This document shows positions 48,000-56,758 of a DNA stretch of 64,000 bases, one piece after another. The position numbers were made by a program, and so were the translations under genes. This stretch comes from Terriglobia bacterium (GTDB lineage Bacteria > Acidobacteriota > Vicinamibacteria > Vicinamibacterales > CAVVIG01): contig JAIQFX010000004.1 of assembly GCA_020073005.1 (NCBI GenBank), positions 49,554 through 113,553 of the forward strand, in the 5' to 3' direction. Under the pieces are notes generated by a model. That model was not told the DNA's origin. It searched no databases and saw only the letters and a program-made list of their open reading frames with translations. Numbering within the stretch: position 1 is the stretch's first letter; every line of letters begins with the position of its first letter.

Positions 48000-48412
48000 G
48001 AGATCGTCAACAGCGCGCCGGCCGTCATCAGCCCGACGCCGGCCGCGAGCCGCCAGCCGACCGGCTCGCCGAGCCACAGCGCGGCGAGCATCACCGTCAG
48101 CGGCAGACTCAGTTTGTCGATCGGCGCGACGCGCGACGCGGGACCGAGCTGCAGCGCGCGAAAGTACGCGAGCCACGACACGCCCGTCGCGATGCCCGAC
48201 AGCGCGAGAAACGCGAGCGACCGCCGCGAGACCGCCGCGAGCGCGCGATGCTCGCCCGCGACGATGACCATCACCCACGCGAAGATGATGACGACAACGG
48301 TGCGCAGCGCCGTCGCGAGCGTGGACGGCACGCCTTCGACGCCGAGCTTCGCAAGGATCGCTGTCGCGGCGGCTGCGCCTGCCGAGATGAATGCATAGAT
48401 CAACCAGCTCAT
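47996..48412 (-). CDS. EamA/DMT-type transporter protein, single-domain
   Basis: A protein of 138 residues with four to five membrane helices and the DMT pattern (WLIYAFISAGAAAATAILAKLG, LRTVVVIIFAWVMV, SGIATGVSWLAYFRALQLG, LTVMLAALWLGEPVGW). A full DMT carrier has two EamA repeats and ten helices; this one has only one repeat, so it may dimerise like small multidrug transporters. The substrate is unknown. Confidence 0.88.
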   Translation of the reverse strand: MSWLIYAFISAGAAAATAILAKLGVEGVPSTLATALRTVVVIIFAWVMVIVAGEHRALAAVSRRSLAFLALSGIATGVSWLAYFRALQLGPASRVAPIDKLSLPLTVMLAALWLGEPVGWRLAAGVGLMTAGALLTIS

Positions 48413-48661
48413 TCCTCTACTCTACCCTCCGTGTTCCCCGTGTCCTCCGTGGTTAACCCCGCCAGTCCTTCCCGGGTTCGAACAGCCGACGTCGCGGATC
48501 CGGACATATGCGCGGCGCTCATCGCGCACGTGCAGCGAAATCCGCGGAATTCCCGTCAAAGCATTGGCTAGAATGTTGCGTTCCGGAAGCCGCTCGCGCG
48601 GTCGCTCGGCTGAAAGCCTCGCGCTACAGGTCGAGAAGGTGCGCGCTAGAGGGACACGAAC
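48413..48661. repeat. Intergenic region carrying two interspersed repeats
   Basis: About 249 bases between the EamA gene and the second ADOP permease. At 48428-48457 lies a CTCCGTGTTCC...GTCCTCCGTGGTTAAC element that is also present at 59566-59588. At 48603-48627 is a family-B palindrome (CGCTCGGCTGAAAGCCTCGC). No gene was recognised. Confidence 0.7.
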
Positions 48662-51121
48662 ATGATGAGTGATGTGAAATTCGCGCTGCGGTCGCTGAGG
48701 CGGGTCAAGGGTCTCGCGATCACGGTCGTGCTCACGCTCGCCCTCGGCATCGGCGCCAACGCCGCCATCTTCAGCATCGTCCGCGGCGTGCTGCTGCGCC
48801 CGCTCGTCAACAAGGACGAGGCGCACCTTATCTATATCCGCCAGAGCGCGCCGGGCGTCGGCACCGAAAACACGACGTTCTCGGTTCCCGAGATCGACGA
48901 CCTGCGCGCCGGCCTGAAGAACGTCACCGGCCTCTGCGGCTTCTCCACGATCGGCTTCACGATGGTCGGCCTCGGCGATCCGCAGCAGGTGCGCGCGGGC
49001 GTCGTCGACGGCGCGTACTTCGAGACGATGGGCCTGCGCCCGGTGCTCGGCCGGCTGATCAACGCGGGCGACGACGGCCCGAGCGCGGCGGGCGTCGCGG
49101 TCCTCACGCATCGCTTCTGGTCGACGACGCTCCATGCGGATCCGAACGTCATCGGCACGCAGATCCGCCTCGGCACGCGATCGGCGGCCGTCGTCGGCGT
49201 CCTCGAGCCGTCGGTGCCGTATCCGTCCGAGACCGAGTTGATCGCGAACGTCGTCACGAGCCCGCATCATCTGTCCGCGACGATGGTCACGGGGCGCGAG
49301 CATCGGATGACGGAAGTCTTCGGGCGCCTCGCGCCTGGCACGGAGATCGACGGCGCGCGCGCGGAACTGACGACCGTGTACAACGGCATGATCCAGGCGC
49401 ATCCCGAGGCGTATCAGAAGAAGGCGAACTTCACGATCAGCGCCGTGCGCCTGCGCGATCAGATCACGTCGAAGGCGCGCACCGTCCTGCTCGTGCTGCT
49501 CGCCGCGTCGGCACTGATGTTCGTCATCGCGTGCTCGAACGTCGCGAACCTGATTCTCGCGCGGACCGTGCGTCGCGAGTCCGAGCTCGCGGTCAGGACC
49601 GCGCTCGGCGCATCAACGGCCGCGCTTCGCCGAACGCTGCTCGCTGAGTCGCTCGTGCTGTGCGGCGCCGGCGGACTGCTCGGCGTCGCCATCGCGCAGC
49701 CGATGGTGACCGTGCTCTCGAAGTACGCCGCGCGCTTCTCCATCCGCGCGCTCGATCTGCAGTTGGACTGGACGATGATCGCGGTCGGCGTCGGGCTGGC
49801 GCTGTCGTCGGCCGTGCTGCTCGCGTTCGTCCCGCGCCTGCCGACCGAGTTAGGGGGACGGGTCTCGGCGCGTCCTGACCCGAGACCCGTCCCCCTTCTC
49901 AACGGCAGCCCGCGGACGACGAGCACCGCCAATCGCAAGCTGCGCGCGTTCGCCGTCGTCCAGGTCGCCGCGTGCTTCATGCTGCTCGCCGGCGCCGGCA
50001 TGCTGCTGCGCACGCTCATAAAGCTGCAAGCCTCGAACCCCGGCTTCGAGACGCGGAGCGTGCTCGCCGTCAACGTGCCCGTGATGTCGTTCGGAAAAAC
50101 CGGCGATCAGATTCGCGCCTTCTACCGCGACGTGCGGCGGCGCGTCACGAACATTCCCGGCGTGGCGCAGGTCGCCGTTGCGGGCGGAGTGCCGTGGCGC
50201 GATTCCGGACTGGGCCTCGCGTTCACCGTTGAGGGCTGGCGGCGCGGAAAGGACGAAGACGATCCGCAAGGGCGGCAGCGCTCGATCTCGCCCGGCTACT
50301 TCGCGGCGCTCAACATCCCGCTTCTCGAAGGGCGCGATTTCAACGACGCCGATCGCAACAACACGGAGAGCGTGGTGATCGTCAGCGCCGCGCTGGCGCA
50401 GCGGCTGTTCCCCGGCCAGAGCGTGCTCAACCGTCACTTGAGCTGGACCGATCCGATCATCAAGTTCATTGGCGTCAGCGCGGAGGGGCGCCGCGTCGTC
50501 GGCGTCGCGGCGGACATCAACGACGAGCAGATCGGCGGTCCGCCAATGATGATCATCTATCAACCGTTCGAGCAGGCGACGATTGGCGGCCGGCTGCTCG
50601 TGCACGCGCGGACGGATCCGTACGCGCTGGTGCCGCTCATCACCAAGACGGTGCGCGAGATGGCGGCGGATCAGCCGATCGAGCGCGCCGCGACGCTGGA
50701 AGACGTGCGCGCGGAAGTGCTGTCGCCGAACCGGCTGAACACGATCGTGTTCGGCGGCTTCGCGGCGGTCGCGCTCGCGATTTCGATTGTCGGCGTCGCG
50801 GGCGTGCTGGCGTTCTCCGTCAGCGGCCGCATGCGCGAGTTCGGGATCCGGATGGCGATCGGCTCGCAACCGCGCGCGATTCTGGCGAGCGTGCTGAAGG
50901 AAGGCGCGTGGATGGCCGGACTCGGCGTCATCGCCGGCGCCGTCGGCGGCTTCGCGATGTCGCGCGTGATCGGCAGCGTGATCTCCGACGTGCAGCTGCC
51001 GGGTCCGCTGCCGACGATCGGCGCGGCGCTCGTGCTGCTCGGCGCGGCTATCGTCGCCGCGGTTTGGCCGGCCGCGCGGGCCGCGCGTGTCGACGTCGTC
51101 CAGGCTTTGCGGGCCGACTAA
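48662..51121 (+). CDS. ADOP-type ABC transporter permease (second), with in-frame palindrome
   Basis: A protein of 819 residues built as a duplicated FtsX/MacB permease: an N-terminal helix after MMSDVKFALRSLRRVKG, periplasmic domain, three helices with NVANLILARTVRRESELAVRTALG, a second half beginning RKLRAFAVVQVAACF, a second periplasmic domain, and final helices with GRMREFGIRMAIGSQPR. No ATPase partner is nearby. Its linker between the two halves contains a 43-base palindromic element read in frame as GGRVSARPDPRPVPL, which is absent from the other ADOP protein in this window. AGAGGG precedes the ATG. Confidence 0.9.
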   Translation: MMSDVKFALRSLRRVKGLAITVVLTLALGIGANAAIFSIVRGVLLRPLVNKDEAHLIYIRQSAPGVGTENTTFSVPEIDDLRAGLKNVTGLCGFSTIGFTMVGLGDPQQVRAGVVDGAYFETMGLRPVLGRLINAGDDGPSAAGVAVLTHRFWSTTLHADPNVIGTQIRLGTRSAAVVGVLEPSVPYPSETELIANVVTSPHHLSATMVTGREHRMTEVFGRLAPGTEIDGARAELTTVYNGMIQAHPEAYQKKANFTISAVRLRDQITSKARTVLLVLLAASALMFVIACSNVANLILARTVRRESELAVRTALGASTAALRRTLLAESLVLCGAGGLLGVAIAQPMVTVLSKYAARFSIRALDLQLDWTMIAVGVGLALSSAVLLAFVPRLPTELGGRVSARPDPRPVPLLNGSPRTTSTANRKLRAFAVVQVAACFMLLAGAGMLLRTLIKLQASNPGFETRSVLAVNVPVMSFGKTGDQIRAFYRDVRRRVTNIPGVAQVAVAGGVPWRDSGLGLAFTVEGWRRGKDEDDPQGRQRSISPGYFAALNIPLLEGRDFNDADRNNTESVVIVSAALAQRLFPGQSVLNRHLSWTDPIIKFIGVSAEGRRVVGVAADINDEQIGGPPMMIIYQPFEQATIGGRLLVHARTDPYALVPLITKTVREMAADQPIERAATLEDVRAEVLSPNRLNTIVFGGFAAVALAISIVGVAGVLAFSVSGRMREFGIRMAIGSQPRAILASVLKEGAWMAGLGVIAGAVGGFAMSRVIGSVISDVQLPGPLPTIGAALVLLGAAIVAAVWPAARAARVDVVQALRAD
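49853..49895. repeat. Palindromic element inserted in frame in the ADOP coding sequence
   Basis: Perfect 16-base inverted arms at 49853-49868 (GGGGGACGGGTCTCGG) and 49880-49895 around an 11-base loop. Its length and symmetry look like a mobile short palindrome. It begins exactly on a codon boundary of the permease and keeps the frame open. Confidence 0.85.
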
Positions 51122-51344
51122 CCTGCCCCGTAGGAGTGGCGTGCCCCGTGGCGTCCGGCTTTAGCCGGACCTGATCGTGCTCGGCCGCCGCGGCCGCGTT
51201 CATCCGCTTCTCGACCCGTGACGGATCGAGGACGTCGAGCAACCCCTCGTACACGTCCCTCGCTCGTGAATCAGGTTCGCCGCTTGCGATCCGCTCGCGC
51301 AGGTAGTTCGTCGCGGCCAGGATGTTCAGGTGCTGCCAGTTCAC
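51048..51344 (-). CDS. Small unknown protein with a repeat-derived C-terminal tail
   Basis: A 98-residue frame from GTG 51344. Residues 1-58 (MNWQHLNILAATNYLRERIAS, then DVYEGLLDVLDPSRVEKR) look like a genuine helical domain. From about residue 59 the sequence QVRLKPDATGHATP is the translation of a family-A palindrome (51147-51170), and the end runs antisense into the ADOP gene, which it overlaps by 74 bases. It lies 49 bases downstream of the DUF5995 gene on the same strand. The gene is credible in its first half; the natural end may have been displaced by the repeat. Confidence 0.45.
   Translation of the reverse strand: MNWQHLNILAATNYLRERIASGEPDSRARDVYEGLLDVLDPSRVEKRMNAAAAAEHDQVRLKPDATGHATPTGQVSRPAKPGRRRHARPARPAKPRRR
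51147..51170. repeat. Family A palindrome, half copy
   Basis: CGTGGCGTCCGGCTTTAGCC continuing to GGAC: a single arm of the family seen as inverted pairs at 14377-14442 and 45207-45271. It lies just past the ADOP stop codon. Confidence 0.7.
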
Positions 51345-51393
51345 GGCGTTGACTGTAACTCAGGTCGGGCCGCGAAGGGTACCCACGTGCCGC

Positions 51394-52107
51394 TCACACG
51401 CGGACGATCAACCCGCGGCCCGCAAATCCAGTAAGGCGATCGAGGCTGTCGAGGAACGCGGCGTAGAGCGGCGGCGTGTTGCGCAGGCTCCACAAGACCT
51501 GCGCGTGCGTCCACGCCGCGTCTCGCGCGACGCGGATCTTGAACGTCGCCGCGAGGTCGTCGAGGTTCCCCGCCACCATGTCGACGTCGCGCAGGACGCC
51601 GCTGAGGAAATCGGCCTTCACCTTCGCTTCCACCTGCTCGAGGATCGTGTTCACCTGCTCGTAGTCCGCATGCCGCGCGTCGGTCAGCGACGGGTTGCCG
51701 CCCAGCGCTTCGTACGACTTGACGAGCGCGACCGGCAGATCGCGGTTGATGTGCGCGTTGATGCCGGTCAGCGCCCACTGCAGCCGCGTGAGCCCGCGCG
51801 CGTGACGCGACTGCAGGAGCGGCCGCCACGCCGGCGGCGCCTTCGACGGATCGTCCTGGCCGGCCGCGACTGCGTCGAAGAACAGATTCGCGAACACCAC
51901 GTCCAGCTTCGAGAGAAACGCCGGATCGCGAAACGCCTTGCCGTCGCCGACGACGGCGCGGACGCCGAGCGTCACCTGCACATAAAGATGGTTGAACCAC
52001 TTCAACCCGTCATCGTCCGGAAGCGTCGTCGCGATGTCCGTCATCATCGAGACGACGTCGTCTATGGATTTCGCGGGCCGGCGGTTGAGAATGTCGGCGA
52101 GAGTCAT
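51394..52107 (-). CDS. DUF5995 family protein
   Basis: A protein of 237 residues, mostly helical, without a signal peptide. It matches the DUF5995 pattern: GLKWFNHLYVQVTLGV, DPAFLSKLDVVFANLFFDAV, PPAWRPLLQSRHARGLTRLQWALTGINAHINRDLPVALV. The His/Asn-rich ALTGINAHINRDL motif is the best conserved part of the family and may bind metal or a ligand, but no function is established. ATG 52107 is the first start. A small ORF with a repeat-derived tail follows on the same strand. Confidence 0.85.
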   Translation of the reverse strand: MTLADILNRRPAKSIDDVVSMMTDIATTLPDDDGLKWFNHLYVQVTLGVRAVVGDGKAFRDPAFLSKLDVVFANLFFDAVAAGQDDPSKAPPAWRPLLQSRHARGLTRLQWALTGINAHINRDLPVALVKSYEALGGNPSLTDARHADYEQVNTILEQVEAKVKADFLSGVLRDVDMVAGNLDDLAATFKIRVARDAAWTHAQVLWSLRNTPPLYAAFLDSLDRLTGFAGRGLIVRV

Positions 52108-52205
52108 CGCGCACGACTGTAACCCAGGTCGGGCACAGACGCCGGGGCCAGGAAGGACCCGGCCTGCGAATTGCGAGAAAACGCGTGCGGGGATGGAAGG
52201 CGGGC

Positions 52206-52237
52206 GGCGGACCGGGCACGCGCGTGCCCGATCCGCC
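52206..52237. terminator. Strong GC-rich hairpin 3' of the collagen-like gene
   Basis: GGCGGA-C-CGGGCACG-CG-CGTGCCCG-A-TCCGCC pairs nearly perfectly over 15 base pairs. It lies 10 bases beyond the stop of the minus-strand collagen-like gene. No T-run follows on that strand, so it would be an atypical terminator or an mRNA 3'-end stabiliser. Confidence 0.45.
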
Positions 52238-52246
52238 GATCGTGAA

Positions 52247-53638
52247 TTACCTGCAGGCCGACGCCGTTGTCACGAGGGCGCCAGTGTTGTCGATCGTGAC
52301 GATCGCGCAGGAGAAACCGTCAGGACTGCGGAGCATGATGCCCTTGCCGGGCGAGGAGATGTACATCTCGCCGCTCGCGAGGTGCAGCGCGTCGAGCGGG
52401 TTGGTCGTGCCGATGCCGACGTTCCCCGTCTGCGTCATGTAGACGGTGGCGCCGGGCAGGAATCCCGGCGTGACGTACGTCTTGAACCAGATGTCGGGAA
52501 TCAGCGAGTTGCCGTAGAACTGCGTGAAGCCGGTGCCGTCGGCGTAGCCGCCGGGGTACGTGCCGAGCGTGCCCCACGTGTTCGAGGGATCGAGAATTTC
52601 CCACGTGTACGTCTGCCCCGCGACGAGATCGGGCGCCTGCGCGCCCGCGATCGACAGCGACGTCGGCGTGTTGACGTTCGGCAGCGTGAACGAACCCGTG
52701 TAGATGATGGGCCCGCCGTTGCCGGTGCCGACATGGATGTTGAGCGTGACGTTCTGCGATCCCGAGAAGCCGTTCTTGTACACGTCGAGCTGCGTCAGCT
52801 TGCCGCTGACGAGCGTCTTGAACGACTGCCAGCAGAACGTGCCGCACCCGAGGCCCGTGTTGAACTGCGCGTGATTCGCGTCGAGCTGCTGTGGCAGCTG
52901 CGCCGACGGCGGCACGTTGATGTCGAGCAGTGTGCCTGGCGCCTGGAGCAGACCATTCGCGTCAATCGGATCGCCCGTCGCGCCCTGCGGACCCTGCAGG
53001 CCTTGCGGACCCTGAGGTCCCGTCGGACCAGCAACGCCCTGCGGACCCTGCGCGCCCTGCGGACCAGTCGCGCCGGTGTCGCCCTTCGCGCCCTGCACGC
53101 CCTGCGGACCCTGCGCGCCGGTCGCGCCGGTGTCGCCCTTCAGACCCTGAAGTCCCTGCGCGCCCTGCGGACCAGCGATGCCCTGCGGACCTTGCGGACC
53201 CGTCGGGCCGACTTGACCCTGCGGTCCCTGCGCGCCGGTTGCGCCGGTGTCGCCCTTCGCGCCCTGCGGTCCCGGATCACCCTGCGGACCAGCGGCGCCC
53301 GTCGCACCAGTGTCGCCTTTCGCGCCCTGCGGACCTGCCGGCCCCGCCGGACCTGCGGGTCCCTGCACGCCCTGCGGTCCGGCCGGGCCCGCGGGCCCCA
53401 TCGGACCAGCCGGACCCTGCGGCCCGGTGACGCTCCAGGTAATCAGCACTTCGTTCGGCCGGCACGTGGTACCCGCGGCCACGATTCGAACGTTGTTGTT
53501 GCTCTCGCAGGCCCACACCTGATTGCCGGACAGCGGCGGCGGGTTCCGATCGTCACGATCGTGGTCACGGTCCTGCGCGTGCGCTGGCGCCGCGATCATG
53601 ACCGCAGCCAGGCCCGCTACGAGAATTGAAAGACGCAT
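52247..53638 (-). CDS. Exported collagen-like protein
   Basis: A protein of 463 residues with GGAGGGG before the ATG and a signal peptide ([22 protein letters not shown]). After an acidic linker ([10 protein letters not shown]) and a small domain with two Cys, residues 72-224 are 51 uninterrupted Gly-X-Y triplets, including four repeats of G-[AL]-K-G-D-T-G-A-T. Proline is frequent in X, and KGD triplets stabilise bacterial triple helices without hydroxyproline. The C-terminal 240 residues form a beta-rich domain with two nearby Cys (LGCGTFCWQ) and a tail-fibre-like motif [16 protein letters not shown]. It is probably a trimeric surface or matrix protein. Confidence 0.9.
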   Translation of the reverse strand: MRLSILVAGLAAVMIAAPAHAQDRDHDRDDRNPPPLSGNQVWACESNNNVRIVAAGTTCRPNEVLITWSVTGPQGPAGPMGPAGPAGPQGVQGPAGPAGPAGPQGAKGDTGATGAAGPQGDPGPQGAKGDTGATGAQGPQGQVGPTGPQGPQGIAGPQGAQGLQGLKGDTGATGAQGPQGVQGAKGDTGATGPQGAQGPQGVAGPTGPQGPQGLQGPQGATGDPIDANGLLQAPGTLLDINVPPSAQLPQQLDANHAQFNTGLGCGTFCWQSFKTLVSGKLTQLDVYKNGFSGSQNVTLNIHVGTGNGGPIIYTGSFTLPNVNTPTSLSIAGAQAPDLVAGQTYTWEILDPSNTWGTLGTYPGGYADGTGFTQFYGNSLIPDIWFKTYVTPGFLPGATVYMTQTGNVGIGTTNPLDALHLASGEMYISSPGKGIMLRSPDGFSCAIVTIDNTGALVTTASACR

Positions 53639-53686
53639 AAGTTATCCCCTCCGGCAAGGAATGTCGGGGGGGTGAGAAACGTTTCA

Positions 53687-53718
53687 AGCTGACAGCTGAC
53701 CGCTTTCAGCTGACAGCT
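53687..53718. repeat. AGCTGACAGCT repeat next to the CHAT gene stop
   Basis: AGCTGACAGCTGAC at 53688 and CAGCTGACAGCT at 53707-53718 are near-identical direct copies of a short sequence. They lie in the 78-base gap between the CHAT gene end and the collagen-like gene start, touching the CHAT stop codon. Confidence 0.6.
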
Positions 53719-56700
53719 ATTTCCATTCGCCTTGCAGTCCAAACGCCGCCCAATAGTGCGGGTTGGACCAGCGGGGATCGCGGAGGAGCGACAGCTGCGC
53801 GTCGCGGAGGGCGCTGGCGGGCGAGAGGCCTTTCGAGAGCATCGACGTGTAGAACGCCGTCATGAGGCGCGCGCTGGCGCGGTCGTCCACGTTCCACACG
53901 CTCGAGACGACGCGCGAGGCGCCGGCGTACATGAAGCCGCGCGTGAGGCCGATGAGCCCCTCGCCGTGGACTTCCTTGCCGAGCGCCGTACGGCACGCGC
54001 TCAGGACGACGAGGTCGGCGTCGAGATCGAGGTTGTAGATCTCGTGCAGGCGCAGAAAGCCGTCGATCGGCTTGCCGCTCTGGTCGACGAGCGAGAACAC
54101 GAGACCCGACAGCTCGGGATGCTCCGCGTTCAGCGATCCGTGCGTCGCGAAATGCAGAATCCTGTACTTCCGCAGATCGCGAGCGGCGAGCGTCTGCTTG
54201 GCCGCGTTGAAGTCCAGCGCCTCGAACGCCCCGTGCGACGCCGCGGCGATCGCCTCGGCCTCCTGACGCGAGAACCGGAGCCGCCCGTAGAACCCGCCGT
54301 CGCTCGCGCGCGTCTGCGCGGCCGCGGCGGCGTCACGCTGCGCGGCGAACCGCGGATCGTTCTTCGAGAAGACGGGATCGGCGAACACCGCCGCCGTGGC
54401 ATCCGCGCGGATGGGACGGCTGTGCTGCCGGATGGTCTCGAGCACCGACGCCGACGGCAGATAGACGACTTCGCGATCGACGATGAGCGGCCGGCCGGCG
54501 GAATCCGGCAGCGCGGCGAACGGGACGTACTGCAGCACGCCGTCGGCGACGATCAGGACGCGCTTGCCGCGCACGCTCGACTCGATTGGCTTCCACACAA
54601 TCGCGGCCAGCCGGCGGCCGAGCGCAGCCACGTCCTGCGCCTGCCGATCGCGCGCATCAGCCTGGAGCGAGTCGGTCTCGCGGCTGAGCATCTCGTGATA
54701 GCGGCGCGCGATGTCGTCGATCTTCGACGACGCGGGCAGCTCGTGGACGCTGATCGACTGGCGATCGATCACCCACGCGTAGCTGTGCGCCGAGCCCAGG
54801 TGGTACTCGATCAGCGCGCTGTCGGCGTCGAGCAGCGTCTTCTGCACGCGCCCGGCGCTGACCGGCTCTGGCGTCTGCAGCGCCGCGTACGCCGGGCTCG
54901 CGGCGCGGATCTTCGCGCGCGCGTCGCTCCACTCGTCGAGGAGCCGCTTGACGTCTCGGCCGGCCGCGAGCGCGCGCGGACTCTCCTCGCCGTCCTTGAG
55001 CGCGATCTGCGCGCGGTAGGCTTCCTTCGCGTTCAGCTCCGCCTGCACGGCGCGCTGCCGCGCGAGCAACCGCGGATCGACGCCCTTGCGAATCTGCGAG
55101 GCCGATTCGGCCAGGCCGTCGAGCAGCGTGCGCGCCCGCGCCCGCTCGCTCATCTCGAACGACGCGGCCGCAGAGCCCTTCCGCCGCAGCAGATCGATGT
55201 AGAGATCGAAATACCCGCGGACCGTCGAGAGATACGACGTCCGCAGGTCGTTCCGCTGAATCGCGCCGCGCATCGTCTCGACGCTCTCGACCGCGGCGGC
55301 AATCGACCCGATCGCCTCGTCGAGGCGGTCGCTCTTCTGCAGCGCGAGCGCGCGGACGTACAGCGCTTTCTGCTCGGCGCTCGGGCTGGCGATGAGCCGC
55401 GCCAGGCGGAGCGCCTCGTCGGCCTTCGGCAGGGCGCTCGCCGCGTCGCCGCGATCGACGTCGACCTGCGCCCACGTCGAGAGCACGCGCGCTTCGCCGA
55501 GCCGGTTCTGCACCTCGTGCAGCAGGGGCTGCGCGCGCGCGAACAGCTCGAGCGCGCGATCGGTCTCGCCGTCGGCGTCCAGCATCCGCCCGTACGTCGC
55601 GAGCGTTTCCGCCTCGCCGTTGTGGTCGCCGGCGCGCGCGTAGAGATCGATCGCGGTCTTGACGGTCTCCTCGGCTTTCGCGCGATCGCCGCTGGCGAAC
55701 AGCGGCGCCGCCATCATGTCCAGCGTTCGCGCCGTGCGCCGCGGCAGCTTCAGCCGCGCCACGACCTCGAGACCGCGCTGATAGGTGTCGATCGACTTGT
55801 CGTACGCGCCGAGCCGGTAGTAGGCCTCGGCGAGGTTGTTCGTGAGCGCGCCCTCGACGTTCGCCGAATTCACCTCCTGCGCGAGCGGGATCGCCGACTG
55901 CAGCTGCGCGATCGCTTCGTCGAAGCGGCCGAGCGTCAGCATGAGCAGGCCGGAGTTGTTCAGGATGTCGGCAATGTTGACGGGATCGCGCGCCTCGCGC
56001 GCCAGCGGCAGCGCCTGCTGGAAGTACTGTTCGGCGGCGCCCACCTCGCCGATCTTGCGCGAGAGATCGCCGAGCCGGTCGAGCACGCGCGCTTCCCGAT
56101 CGCGGCGGCCCGTCGCACGGAACATGGCGAGCGCGCGCTGCTGCAATTCGATCGCGCCCGGCGTGTCGCCGAGGTTGTCGTGAACACGCGCGCACTGATA
56201 CGTGGCTTCCGCCGCCAGCGCCTCGTCGCCTGCCGCGTGCGCAGCCGCGGCGGCGGCGGCGTATCCGGCCTGCGCTTCCTGAAACGACTGGCCGTCGCCG
56301 ATCCAGGCCGTGTCGGACGCGCGATGATGCTGCAGGAACGCGGACGTCAGGGCGCGCGCGCGATCGCCGGCCGGCAGGAGCTCGAGCGAGATCGTGTAGT
56401 CGCCGCGCGCGGCTTTCGGCAGCGCCGCCGAGACGAACACGTTCCACGCCGCCGGCGCGGCGTCGATCGCCGCCCACGCGATCTCGTCGCCCTCGACGCC
56501 TGCGACGAGATCGAGCCCGTGCTCGGGAAGCGCGCCGCCCGCGCGCCGCAGCGTGAGCCCGACGTCGATGCCCTCCTGCTTCACGACGATGCGCGCGGCG
56601 GTCTGCGCGGGCACGTCGATCGCGAAGACGGCCTTCTCGCCGCCGGCGAGCGAGTCGTGAATCGATCCGCCGGCGACGAGCGTCCGCGGGGCGGACGGCG

Positions 56701-56758
56701 ACTGCGCCGCCGGCACGGCGGCGAGAAAGAGCGTCGCAACAATCGGGAGGCGGATCAC
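53717..56758 (-). CDS. Exported TPR-CHAT caspase-like protease
   Basis: About 1013 residues. GTG 56758 overlaps the stop of the anti-sigma-like gene (GTGA), which fixes the start and gives an export signal (VIRLPIVATLFLAAVPAAQS). Then come a jelly-roll-like domain (30-130), about nine TPRs (160-560), a helical linker, and a CHAT domain (about 690-1013). The caspase-type dyad is present: H873 in HFATHGSLN and C922 in LSACRTALG. CHAT proteases are clan CD cysteine peptidases that act in conflict and programmed-death systems, or remain as non-cytoplasmic TPR-CHAT proteins of unknown role. It is the last gene of a sigma / anti-sigma-like / CHAT operon. Confidence 0.9.
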   Translation of the reverse strand: MIRLPIVATLFLAAVPAAQSPSAPRTLVAGGSIHDSLAGGEKAVFAIDVPAQTAARIVVKQEGIDVGLTLRRAGGALPEHGLDLVAGVEGDEIAWAAIDAAPAAWNVFVSAALPKAARGDYTISLELLPAGDRARALTSAFLQHHRASDTAWIGDGQSFQEAQAGYAAAAAAAHAAGDEALAAEATYQCARVHDNLGDTPGAIELQQRALAMFRATGRRDREARVLDRLGDLSRKIGEVGAAEQYFQQALPLAREARDPVNIADILNNSGLLMLTLGRFDEAIAQLQSAIPLAQEVNSANVEGALTNNLAEAYYRLGAYDKSIDTYQRGLEVVARLKLPRRTARTLDMMAAPLFASGDRAKAEETVKTAIDLYARAGDHNGEAETLATYGRMLDADGETDRALELFARAQPLLHEVQNRLGEARVLSTWAQVDVDRGDAASALPKADEALRLARLIASPSAEQKALYVRALALQKSDRLDEAIGSIAAAVESVETMRGAIQRNDLRTSYLSTVRGYFDLYIDLLRRKGSAAASFEMSERARARTLLDGLAESASQIRKGVDPRLLARQRAVQAELNAKEAYRAQIALKDGEESPRALAAGRDVKRLLDEWSDARAKIRAASPAYAALQTPEPVSAGRVQKTLLDADSALIEYHLGSAHSYAWVIDRQSISVHELPASSKIDDIARRYHEMLSRETDSLQADARDRQAQDVAALGRRLAAIVWKPIESSVRGKRVLIVADGVLQYVPFAALPDSAGRPLIVDREVVYLPSASVLETIRQHSRPIRADATAAVFADPVFSKNDPRFAAQRDAAAAAQTRASDGGFYGRLRFSRQEAEAIAAASHGAFEALDFNAAKQTLAARDLRKYRILHFATHGSLNAEHPELSGLVFSLVDQSGKPIDGFLRLHEIYNLDLDADLVVLSACRTALGKEVHGEGLIGLTRGFMYAGASRVVSSVWNVDDRASARLMTAFYTSMLSKGLSPASALRDAQLSLLRDPRWSNPHYWAAFGLQGEWK

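Noticed and set aside
52950..53430. Repetitive DNA in the collagen-like gene as a non-coding repeat
   Set aside because: The periodicity is nine bases and matches Gly-X-Y codons in the minus-strand frame; it is explained by the protein.
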